A DNA stretch of 64,000 nt from Apostichopus japonicus (Eukaryota > Echinodermata > Holothuroidea > Aspidochirotida > Stichopodidae), in assembly GCF_037975245.1 (NCBI RefSeq), contig NC_092569.1:16228001-16292000 (forward strand), written 5' to 3'. Below the pieces are notes generated by a model. The model was not told the DNA's origin. It made no database searches and saw only the letters and a list, made by a program, of their open reading frames with translations. Every line of letters starts with the position of its first letter. Position 1 is the stretch's first letter. A program made the position numbers and the translations under genes. This document shows, in pieces, positions 48,731 through 60,400 of the stretch.

Positions 48731-50659
48731 CACATGTACATCGGCAGGGTTAGACATGCCGCTATGCAGATTCTCTTGTAGTACCGCTACACAAAAAACA
48801 ACGCTCGCGTTCGGTGTATGCCGAAACTGCTAAACTATTACTGATTTTCAAATTAATACAACGGTTGAATTGGACTTTATTATACAGAAATATAAAGAAT
48901 AATAACTTAAGTCACCCTGTATACATCTTGCGTTCGATTTTGAGTAATGTATACAGACGAGATGTAGCCTAGGCCTAAATAGTGTATCGTCCAATATCCA
49001 CAATCGAAGTTCAGGTAACGAGTATAGTTACTATATAACTTAGTCATAGTAACACTACTCGACATGTGACTGCGATCATCACTTCGTCGATGAAAAGTAT
49101 CGTTCATTCGAGTAATTCAACATGACTGAGGCCCACATTTTCCCAGGTGAATATTGCGTAGAACTGACTACATCACCCCGACATAAGGTGCGACACAAAA
49201 ATAGAAATTAAAAAAAAAAAGTGATTGAGTCGTAGTTTAGAATTCGAAAGCAAACAATGACAATCACTGTGCGTCTGTGTTGTGGGTCATCTTTCAAAAT
49301 ACCAATTTACGCAAATTTATTTATAAACGACATTCAGCGTACGTATGCATTTGTCATTCAAAATTGGTTAAATGTTTTACATTTACGTAAAGGTTAAAGG
49401 TGTTTAACATTTTTTTTAAATAAATATTCTAAAGTCTTACAAGTTGTGTAAAAATGAACTATGTAAATAGTTTTTAAGTTGGCAACGTATTTTCAGGAAC
49501 TCTCTCAGATGCATGTTTGACGTCGTAAACAGCTGATTGTCTGCCTCCCTCTCCTCCAATATGGAGGATAAGGGCGGAGAAGGGGATAAGGGCGCATAAG
49601 GGCGAATACGGGCGGGGAATTTTTTATTTATTTTATTTGTTATTCAATGAAGTCGTAAAGGAATAACATGATAAAGTTCATTATTGTTGGCGTAAATATG
49701 TATACTAAAAATGTGTGAAGAGTCAATCAGGCAGTATTGCTCCCCAATATGGTTAGTTTATACAAGGAGAAGGATTTATGTTTTTATGTGAGTGTCTTTG
49801 TGAAGTTACCCTTACTACCAACATGTTACAGAGGCAATAGAAGGGAACTATTTTAATGAATGGAATTCATAACATAGGACGACATCAATCATATCATACA
49901 TTGTACAGTATGTGTACAGTAAACCTCTGAACATCGATGAGAATATGGCAGTAGAGATCGAATTATCTTCCAGTTGGTCTTATTAAACAGTTGCCTTGAA
50001 TGTAATGCCTAAACTGACTTCCTTTTTATCTTTTTATGTGCGTAATCGTGATATCGACTTGTGTCGGCTATTCTCCTTTATGACCGCTGAGAATGATGAA
50101 AACTTTTTATCAATTGTTGCCTGTCACAAAGACATACATACACGTGGTCTGAGCATTCAGTGGTTGTAGAAGACGTGTGTAGTACTGCGTAAAAAGAGCA
50201 GCAATGTAATAGCCAGAGCAGATTACGTCAACGGGAAAGATAAAGGAAATCATCCCCTGTAAAATGATATGCTAGACAACAGAGAGATTACTTTAAGATA
50301 GTTTGTCGCCAGTTATGTTGGCGTATGACATATCGGCATGAAACTTCTGTTTTTAGACATCATACTTCAAGATAGCTGTATGAGGTCGCTGTATAACTTA
50401 CTCCTAGTCGATACTCATAAACAACAACTTTATAATAAGGGCTTTGATAAGACAAGGATGTATACAATCAAACAATATGTGCGTGAACCTTACGTCATAT
50501 TAATTTTACAATAGGATATTGATGTTTGCATGTGATCTATAAAAAGACTTAATTCAACCTCAGATAAGCACCTACATTGACGGCAAATCATTGGTAAAGA
50601 CATTAAAGTCCCATCTACATTCGATTTCGACGGTATACATATTCCTTTTATTTCTTGGT

Positions 50660-50702
50660 GGGGGAGGAGGATATGAGGGGGGATGGACGGGGAGGGGAGG
50701 GG
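50660..50702 (+). repeat. G-rich tract (D-E spacer)
   Basis: Multiple G-runs; homologous to 7396-7423 and 20515-20558. Confidence 0.5.
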
Positions 50703-51360
50703 AATAGACGAATGTATAATGTAGTCAATGGGCACATTCGCTAGATCTCTTCGGATCAGCCAACATGTTAAGAAAAAAGCCCATCGTCATGATTTGTGGT
50801 TATTTACTACTCAATCGTACAAAAAGAAGTTGTCGAGTTAGGGATCGGTTACTTTGTGTTTATAATGGACTGCATAACGGGCTTGATATGATAATCGCAG
50901 TATCTAACTAACCGCATTCACTTTCAAATACAGATAAAATAGTGGGAAATTTGGTAACATTCATATTGTCTAGTTAAAGGTTCCACTTGTGTGCATTTTT
51001 GCCTACAAAAAACAAGTGCTCTGTGTAAACACAAATGCTTAAAACAGTTAGTGTAACTGGAATTTTCGAAAATATGTTTCAAAAGAGCTCTTAGTCCATA
51101 GTTACTCCAGAAATAGTTTATAATATTAATGTTCAACTCCCGGTACTGTTATGATCTGCAGTCAGTCAATGCAAGTCAGTGCAAGTTTCGAGGAACTAGA
51201 TAGGATCGATATAATAGCGCCCTCTATTAAGTATGGTTGTGGCTGGAGAGCCCCATTGAATTTTCAAGTGCTTACTGCTGTCGATACTTTGCAGCTCTGA
51301 TTTTTTTGAGGGGCTCTTCTCAAACAGTGATATTCTTACGGCGATACGAATTGCATTTGG

Positions 51361-51398
51361 TTTATTATTATTATTATAATTATTATTATTATTATATT
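51361..51398. repeat. (ATT)n microsatellite
   Basis: Imperfect TTA/ATT trinucleotide run; the homologous A-B position has only three to four units. Confidence 0.85.
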
Positions 51399-53540
51399 GG
51401 TAATTGTATTGTTGCAAAGGTAATGATATAAAAGGAAAGACCACTCAATATTCATTTGAGTTTCTGCAAAGTAAACATGGTTTGAAATTAACATTAAATG
51501 TAATACACAAGTTTAATAATATGAAAGTAAATCAATTGGCAAATTACGGAAAGTAGTCGTGTTGCGGCGTATGTAAAGCATTGAATGGTTAAAACCCTTT
51601 GGTAAGATAAATTAATTTCAATTAGTTTTGTTTTAAGCTAAGAACTAAGCTACCAGGAATTTTAGAGCTAAACTAAAACGGAATTTAAAACTTGCAAATT
51701 TGTCTATTGTTTTGTCTGATGTTATGACTATTAAACAATCTTATAAAAATGAAGGTCGAGTGACAATATGACATTGTTTAGTAACAGGGGTAGGGTAAGA
51801 TGCAGGTTGCCCCCTCCTCCTTACTTATTGCTATTGTGATCGACAGTGGTAATGCGACGCCCCGTCTGCGCATTTGCTACACCTACGGATGAACTCAAAA
51901 GCAATTTGCGGGATCGCTCTGGTTTATCAATTGAATTAGAAAACAAGAGTTTCAGATAATCAAATGATGGAATTTTTAGTCACATTTCTCTTTGTAAACC
52001 TTGAAGTATCTTTTACAAATATGGCATATTCACGAAATCCCTCCCCTCTAAATTTACGAAATGTATTGAATTTCCATCTGGGAACCCTACGCTAAATAAT
52101 AAATTAAAAGATTCCCCCAGTGACTTGGGTAGTGACTTGCATGGGACAGTGGTGAATCGAGGATTCCACAAAGGAAGGAGTGCTGCCCTGGTGTCATTAA
52201 AGCCGTCTCCTGTTCAGGGATTTTGTTGTTTTTTAACAATCAAAGAATGAACAATTCAGACGCCAAAGAGTGCATTCTGATACATATTAAGACAAATTAA
52301 ATAAATACAAGTAGTGCTAAATGCCAGTTTTTGCTAACAAATATTTTGTATGATATTGAAAAAAAAAGATGGGTGGACAGCCGTATAGAAGTAACTCAAT
52401 TCTTCTCCAACTGAATAAGGAAAGTACCACGAATGATCCATTTACCCCGACTGACCATCTAAGGTAGAGATGGGGAGGGGGGGGGGGGGTGAGGGCATGG
52501 TCTCTGTGAGCGATTATTATAAATTACGCTCCTACCTCAAATGGAAGAAGTGTGTTATATGTTTTTCTTAGCTAAGTTAACGCTCACCAAACTTCAATGT
52601 AAGTCCAGCATGTTCAAGGTTTTAACACGTGATATTTCTGCTCTTCTTGTGACTTGAAACTCCGAAATAGCTGGGTCTACTTCAAATAATTCTCCTTTTG
52701 TCTTACACACATACTAATTGTTAAACTACTGTTTCAATAGACACTATACACTTGTATTGGTAACTGGCACGTTGGCTATACATGGCACGTAATTTTATAT
52801 TCTCAAATGAAAATGTTTAGCCGCGATGAAGCCGAAAGGTTGTTCATTAAATCCCTTGAATCGACACAATTTCCTCAATTATGTTCGATTTGTTAATGTA
52901 CTTTAAAATGCAGTAATCCAGAAACAAGCAAAGATAAACAAGATTTAGTATCTAATATTGAATGATATCTTCATTTCGATGTAGTTTTAGCTAAATCAAT
53001 TAATGCTCTTGCGGATGGTTATCTTTTACTATTTATATCAACATTTTATATGGTAAAGGGTTTACTACGATTAACTGTCAAGTACTGTGTTAACAGTTAT
53101 ATTGATACTAACCTTAATAAGGATCATATTCACAGGTGTGTCAAAGTGTCTTTATTTCTGTATCTATGGGGAGGGGGGGGGGGAGTGGTAAGGGATGTAA
53201 AATACATACTTATAGGCAAAATCGTTTTTTTTTTGTAAAGAAATTTATAGACTGGCTGCTTTCCAATAAATGTATCCCATGTTATGAGTTTCGTTTTGTT
53301 ATGTGGAGTAAGGAATGTACCTTAAGTGATGAAATTTCATAAATTATGTTCAAATCGTTAATGTACTCTAAAATGCAATTATCCAGAAACAAGCAAATAT
53401 AAACATGATCATATTGAATGATTTTTGAATTCCATGTTATTTTTGGCAAATTTATTGATACTTAGGCGGATGGTTATTTATTACTTACACTTTGGTAAGT
53501 TGTATGGTAATTTAACAGTTACATTCACTATAACCTTTAA

Positions 53541-53904
53541 GGGTGTGAAGACTCGCGCAAAAAGAAACGTCTAATGCCGGTAATCTGACCTAGGTTCGAA
53601 TGAGGTGTAACAGAAGTGTTAGACACCACCATCGATCCCCCAAAACACACACACAGCTTGCTACCATGGGTAATTAGAGACTAGTCTACAGTCAGTACAT
53701 ACAGCTGCGGTCAATACCCACAGCACAGTGTACAAACTATACAGCGATGGACATCTCAGGTCCAGCTAAAGATAACAAGGTATCATGTTTCATTACTGTA
53801 CTGTCTGCATTTTGTAGCGACACGAACAAAACGTCACTTGCAAGCAACGGGGAGTTAACTTTTTCAGATGGCCGCACGCGGTTTGGGGCGAGTCTTCAAT
53901 GCCT
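53541..53904. mobile_element. MITE copy 2, TTAA target, in D-E spacer
   Basis: A 364-bp element flanked by TTAA (53537-53540 and 53905-53908). Its left end is GGGTGTGAAGACTCGCGC (one terminal A lost relative to copy 1) and its right end GGGGCGAGTCTTCAATGCCT. The empty site is visible in the paralogous spacers (AACCTTAAAGAGATCATGAA near 26825 and CCTTAAGGGATCATGAATAT near 9762). It contains a GGTTCGAAT motif, but no tRNA-like A box precedes it, so it is not called a SINE. Confidence 0.82.
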
Positions 53905-54084
53905 TTAAAGATATCATGAATGTTTATCAGAGTAACTATTTTCTACAGGGGGGGGGGGGAGGGGGCAAACTGCTTTCAATTAAAGGTGCTAACATTATTA
54001 TCTTCGTCATCAGCTTACTGCTGTTTAAATATTCAACACACACAGGACAAAGGATTTACACTCAGGGTGGATAATTACCTGACA

Positions 54085-54090
54085 TTTATT
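54085..54090 (-). terminator. Candidate polyadenylation signal, FREP-E
   Basis: AATAAA on the minus strand about 155 nt beyond the stop codon, at the position homologous to the FREP-C signal. Confidence 0.4.
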
Positions 54091-54245
54091 CAAAACATAT
54101 TATCAAGAAGCAGTTATCGGTTTTGACAGAGAGATATATTTAAAGTTGTTCGTCAAGTTAAATTTTCGTTCATTGTATTCGAAAGTTGTAAGTTCATTTT
54201 TCTAGAAGCACTCATTGATTGATGTTGCTGTCTGCGGCTGATGTA

Positions 54246-54496
54246 TCACACTGGACGTATCTTCATTTCTGCGTATTTTATGTTGTAATTACTTCCTGGA
54301 AGACTATACCAGTGGATGCTTTTGTAATTAGTACTTCCGGATGAGTAAAGTCCGTTGAGATTGACATTATAGTTATAAGTCTTGTACCACCACGCTCCAT
54401 GATAATTCTGGGCCAGGTTATAACTACTATGTAGGTCGTTGTCACTGTCGAATGTAGTAAATGACATGTTCCTGTAGTAAGCCATTCTATCATTCA
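54246..54496 (-). CDS. FREP-E exon 5
   Basis: 251 nt, (V)NDRMAYYRNMSFTTFDSDND and on to YSSGSTNYKSIHWYSLPGSN and KIRPV. NMS keeps the glycosylation sequon that is NQS or NQT in the siblings. Stop is TGA at 54246-54248. Confidence 0.92.
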
Positions 54497-57400
54497 CTGT
54501 GAAAATGAAAACACGAGATGGAGATAAAATGCATGATCATATTTAAAATAGTTTTCAGTTATTTCCACACGGCATAAATTAAGAGACGGTTCATAGTATA
54601 ATTTATGTAGAATTATTGATGAATGAAACACTGTCAAATTAAACAAACAGTTTTTTTTTTAAATTTGTATTAATTCCCAAATAAATGTTGTATACACCGC
54701 TTGAAGGAATTGTTAGTGCCTTTAGATGAAACCCAAATTAATATTGATTTGCTTTATTATACTTTTGTGCTTTTTTCCCAACATTATAAGAACACAATGA
54801 TATATTTTCATTGCAAACTGACAATTTCTTTACGATTATACTGGAACCCTTTCCAACGTCAATTAATACAAACAATAAAAACGGGACAAAATGGCTAAAT
54901 TTAAACCAGTTTGTTGTCAGTATCCAATTTTCACATCACACGTTATGGATTCATTTTTACTTTATGATACACATTATGTCTATGTCAAGTATTATATCGT
55001 TGCTACGACAATGGTACCGGTATGTGGGAACCGTATATAAAATTAAATTAACCAATTATGAAGAACATTATTTTTTCATCAATGGTTTTATTTACCAAAT
55101 TATTGTATTATTGTTTGAGAAGTCTTTAAAGATTTTTACTCTGTTATTATTCTATTTTCGTTACGATTCCATTGGAACGGATATGAGGTCTTTTTAATTA
55201 TTAGAGAGGGTAAAAACAATTATGGGATGATGGGCAGATGACAAGGAAGTTGGAATAGGTTTGTTGTTATCAATTACAATGCCTTATGTCACTGTAGGTA
55301 TAAGTGTTTCAACCTGAGTTCATTTAAGGTATATCTTTCAACCTGAGTTCATTTAAGGTGCGCATTGATCATGGATTCCAACCACAATTTCACCTGACCA
55401 GCTCTCTTCCGATTTGATAACAAACAGTGTTCTAATTGAATAAAAATAGTCAGTAATTGTCTATGACCGCCGGCTGTCTACGCTTTAGCTCCCAATTTAT
55501 CGTTTATCACATGTAAGTATACTTTATTAAATCTCACATTCGAACATAATAAATAAACCAAATATAATTCATATTTATGGATATATTAAAACAGTATGTT
55601 CAGACTGACAGCGTTGACGTGTTGGATTCTTCCGGTGTTTTTTTTTATAACAACAGAAGTATAGTATAACGACCATTGCCCGGGAGGTTTGCAGTGTATC
55701 GTTGCAGATTTATGCAATGTTATTATAGACATGTAAATGAGTTCATCATCATAGATATCGTTTTTGAGATGATCATTTCTAAAAGTCTGCGCATATGCTA
55801 CATATTTGATGAATGATTACAATCACTAATGAACTGACAAATTTAAATACACGGGTTATTTTGACGACAAATGTTACAAAGGGAGGTAACGTATCAAGGT
55901 AGTAAAGCATAATTTGGTAGAGGCGTTCATAATTTCCTTGCTAATATTTAGTCCTTTGTAAGGTATTGATGGTGACAAGCAAACTCCACGAGGTTTTATA
56001 TTTACGTACCTGTAGTGCTGGAGCTATCGTAGTCTCCGAGGCCAACTAAACGATACTTAGTCTCTTCATCGCTGATCCTAAACAGGTCGTACTTCGCAAA
56101 ATAGGGATCTCCGTTCACGTTGTTTAAATCAATGCGAAGCATGTAATCCTTTTGGTTAGTTAAGAGCGATATTTTATCGTTGCCAAGCCAAAATTCCTTA
56201 TTTAGGAAACCAAAGCCATCTCGGTACTCATCCCAGTCTCTGTAAAATTCTACGGAACCATCGACCCGGCGTTGGAAGACCTGGTTTAGTTTTAAAACAA
56301 AAACATGTCATATTTGGGTTGAAAATAAAGAACAATGTGAACGATTTACGTTTGAGGGGTATGATGTATTAGCCTTAGTGTAGTTAGTGTTTAATGGTGC
56401 GTCTAACGTTGAACAGATACGGTAACCCTTGCACCATTTAGATTCTTCTTTTCAAATGGAATACATTGGTATCATATCATTTTTGCCCATATTGCGAACA
56501 GTAATATGGCTATAGAAACATTTTGAGGCACCAAAAAACTTTACACTATAAGAGAAAACAATCATACTTAGGATTATTAAGGTTACTCGTGAAGTTATTT
56601 TAAGCGTTATTAGAAACAATATCTAATACAGTAAATTTGACACTAAGTAACGTTTTCCTGAGAATTAAATCAAATTGAAAGGTATGAATAAAGAATGCAG
56701 CCCTTGTCGAACGAATAAGCACCTGTAACACAGAAAATCTGTATAATGGAATCGCTTTTTACTGACCCAATGAAGTATAAAATATCAAAACACTGCAGCA
56801 GGCACGCTAAGGAGATATGAATTAAGGCTAATATTATTTTATGTTCTTACCGTCCAGCCTCCTCCGTCAATTGAGTTATTACAGTAAACTTGAAAAGGTT
56901 CATTGGCTCCATCTGGCTTAATCAGATAAATTCCAGATTCAGAGGAACTCCCTTCACATTGGTCGTAAACTTCTTTACAATCTCGAGGATATTCTGGCAC
57001 TTGGTAGAAAAAGTAGGAAGAGTCTGTAGAAATGAAAGAAAAACTTTTAAGTGAACTACCGAACTCGATGTCCCGTTTACCTAACTCTCGATTAAGGTGA
57101 AAATCACCGTTTGAAAAACAAATGTTTGTCAAATATTATAAATAAATCTTACATACATTTTTTTGCTTGAAAGAACACCATTGAAGTACACATTGTAAAA
57201 TCGCAAAAAGAAACAACAAATAAACAGAATAATAATTAATGAAGTAACAGAATAACAAGCAAGTCCTGATAAGTTCTGGTAACTATTTTGTTAATTATAA
57301 AGGACAAATGTTGGCCCCCTTTTCACCGCCGCGACAAACATTAAAACAATTTCATTAATATTTTGTACTTTTCAGCCAGTGTTAAAAGCGTGCTGCTTTT

Positions 57401-60400
57401 CGATTTTTCGATATTTTTTATAATTTTTATTTGACCAAATTACAAAATCCAGAGTACGCCTTTCTGTGAAGTAAGAATTATGAATAATGGTGGTAGGTCT
57501 TAGTTTATATAAAATACCGCATCAAGAAACGAGAGTATAAATGCATATTAACCATATTATGTGAAGACTACAAAAGCAGAAATCACCATTTTTGTCAATT
57601 CAGATCATTAATATGACTGATTAATTACGTTCCCGTATTACTGTTTTTGATGATAGCAATTTTTTTTACAAACGGAATTGAATATTAATTGAGATAAATA
57701 CAATAAATGTATTTATTCACCAATGGGTATCTCCATAATAACAGTTTCCTAAAGGCATGAAATCCAAATTAATAATGTAAATTAAGTTTCATTCAAACAG
57801 AAATTTTAAATGAAGTAAACTAAATTAAAAAATCAATTCTAGTAGCTATGTTTGTTTAAGATTAATCGACAAATGTTGGCCTTCTTTAGACCACCGCGAA
57901 AAACGTTAAAAGGCTCTCAGTTTTGCTTACTATAAGTTGTTTTCAGACAGCTTTAAAAGCTGGTTAGTTTTCGTTTTACAGTAGTGTTTGTAACCAAATT
58001 AAACAATCCACAATACGTCTTTATGTAAAGAAAGTATTTAATAAATATTAACAACTCCATGATGATATAAGGTAGTAGGTATTGGTACATATTTAATAAC
58101 CACATCACGAATCGGAAGTATAACCGCATATTAAACTAATGTATGTAAAACAAAGATGAAATCACAATAATTATCTATCAAAATCAATGATATAAATAAC
58201 TTATTTAGCTAGATGAATCCTTTATATCGATGGGTACCTCTAAATTAAAAAAAAAAAAAAAATGAAAATTACATTCATACTTGCAATGTCCATTTTAGAA
58301 CGTGTAGATTTTTTCTTTGTTAAAGATTCATGTAAAAGTTCATTGAAATAGTAAACACAAAATGAATAAGAATGACACATTTTCTTACCTCCAGTGCTTC
58401 TTTTGTTCCTGCCAGAATTTTCCCGTCCAACATTCTAAAATGGAGATATGAAAATTGAAACATCAAAGTCAACAAATTCACTAAAAGGACATTCCGATAG
58501 GCAGGAGGGACTCGTTTGTAAAGGGTACTTACCGCCGAATTCAATTAAGTTCCAAAGCATTTTTAAGTTGCTGTTAATCTTTGGTTAAAGTTTAATGTAG
58601 TGAAATCAAGGATCATTAACTATGTCACCATTGGGTCATCTTAATCATTTCACTGATAGAGAAGCAGTTACTTTGACCTATCGTGTGACAAGGTTTCGGT
58701 AATATTCGTATAAAATATCTTTCTCTTTTACTCAGATATTTAGCTTCTTTGTAGGAAACATTACGGGAAATCAAGAGACACTATTCCAACACTCTATCCC
58801 AACACAGTTTAACTATTCAGTTCATAACGTATATAGAACTTTCGTTAAGCCGTGACATATTTTAATGAACACAAAATGTGTTTCTATTTGATAGTGTATT
58901 GTCGTTCTGTTTACTTCTTGGCATACATGTTTGAAGAAACTTTTCAAATTATTTTTGAACCTATTAAGATGACAGAATGACTGAAGAAACAAGTTACACA
59001 CTCATTGCTATTGTTGTCCTGTTTCCCGCCCTTATATTGAATAACCTAGATAAAACAATAATATGTGGCGATGAATTTTCGCGACATGAAGTGAGAAAGT
59101 AATATGATTCGTTCTGGACGTTCACAATTTTCATAAATATATCTCATATTAATGGTCATGTTGTGTTTGTGTAGTAAAGGGAAATACGACTATAGTAGTG
59201 CTTACTTGAATTTATTATCGTTTAATTAGAAATTAAGGATTGATGAAAATATTGCGAATTGACTTTCATGTACATACAAATGCGTCTCGAATTATCCTGG
59301 TTAAATAAGTCGCTTTCGTATCTCTGAGCCATTTCTTCATTTTGTCATGTCACCTTGTTCTTTTATTATTATTTTTTTCAGAATAAGCTGAATGAATAGC
59401 CCAGCTTCAGCTTGAAACATAATTTACATTGATAAGAAAGTTTAGAGATTTATCTAAAATAGTACTAAGTACGGAAGGTACTCTCACCGTTTCTTCCCTT
59501 CAAGGTTATGTTTGCTTAGTAAGTTCTACCAGTTTGGCCTTATGACACATATGATGTATTTGTTAGTTATGATCTAGAATACTTTTAAAAAATTCCTTCA
59601 TAAACTTACACAACAGATTTAATTTGCTACAATTAAAGCTATATGGAATGCATCGTATTAAGCAATGTTGTGTTTAAGAACTTGGAAAACTTCAACGCAC
59701 TGATATTGACAACATTTTATCATCAACTGTAATATTCGCTTTCTGTGTTGTTCAAAAATTGAAATGGATTCCTTATTGCCTTCTCCATTTTTTTCAAATG
59801 TTTCCAAAGATAAATCCTTTTTGAATGTTTTATATAAAAAATTATTCGTTAACATAAACTAGCAGCGTTTCTCCATTAGAATCACTAATACAAATCCTAA
59901 TCTAATCTAATAAATCTGGAAAGACATATTTATTTGAGAGATATTTTACAGGCCTTTATTAATACATACGATTCAACAATGTTATTAAGCCTATAAACCC
60001 TAATATGCTATTTTAACCAGTCTCAGTCATAACGACTTGTTCAGTTTTCCTTTGTAGTAATACGGCGTACTTTTGACGTTTATATTCAACACTACAACAC
60101 AGTTTAAGGCAATGATTGATTCTTGTCATTTGTTTAAACTGTTATTAAAATATTTGGATATTCCATCGCTATGTCGTCGATGTCAAGCCAAGGAAAACAT
60201 GTTCTAAGAACACGGAAGAGAACAATTTATTTTTTATTTTTAATAAAAAAAATTGAGTCTCTCGGTAGAATATATAACTTTCAGTAGTGCGTGTCCCGAT
60301 TAGATACTTAAAAGTTTGGTAAATGTTGTTCTTTGGTTAACTTACAGAGTTAAACAAGCCGAAGCAACGTTATTCTCTCCTTGGTATATTGGGTTGTGTT

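Larger units (their letters stand above)
48015..54245. other. D-E intergenic spacer
   Basis: 6.2 kb of the same type as A-B and B-C, without the P element, and therefore holding its empty site near 51200. It contains the FREP-D upstream blocks, a GATAAGGGCGG-rich patch near 49565-49615, a G-rich tract at 50660-50702, an (ATT)n stretch at 51361-51398, long G-runs at 52477-52489, 53168-53181 and 53948-53958, the tandem unit pair (about 52870-53185 and 53345-53960) and a MITE in its second unit. No gene is supported. Confidence 0.65.

Noticed and set aside
53541-53904. tRNA-derived SINE, suggested by GGTTCGAAT resembling a pol III B box
   Set aside because: There is no A box at the right distance and no 3' poly-A or simple tail. 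Inverted ends and TTAA duplications fit a MITE.
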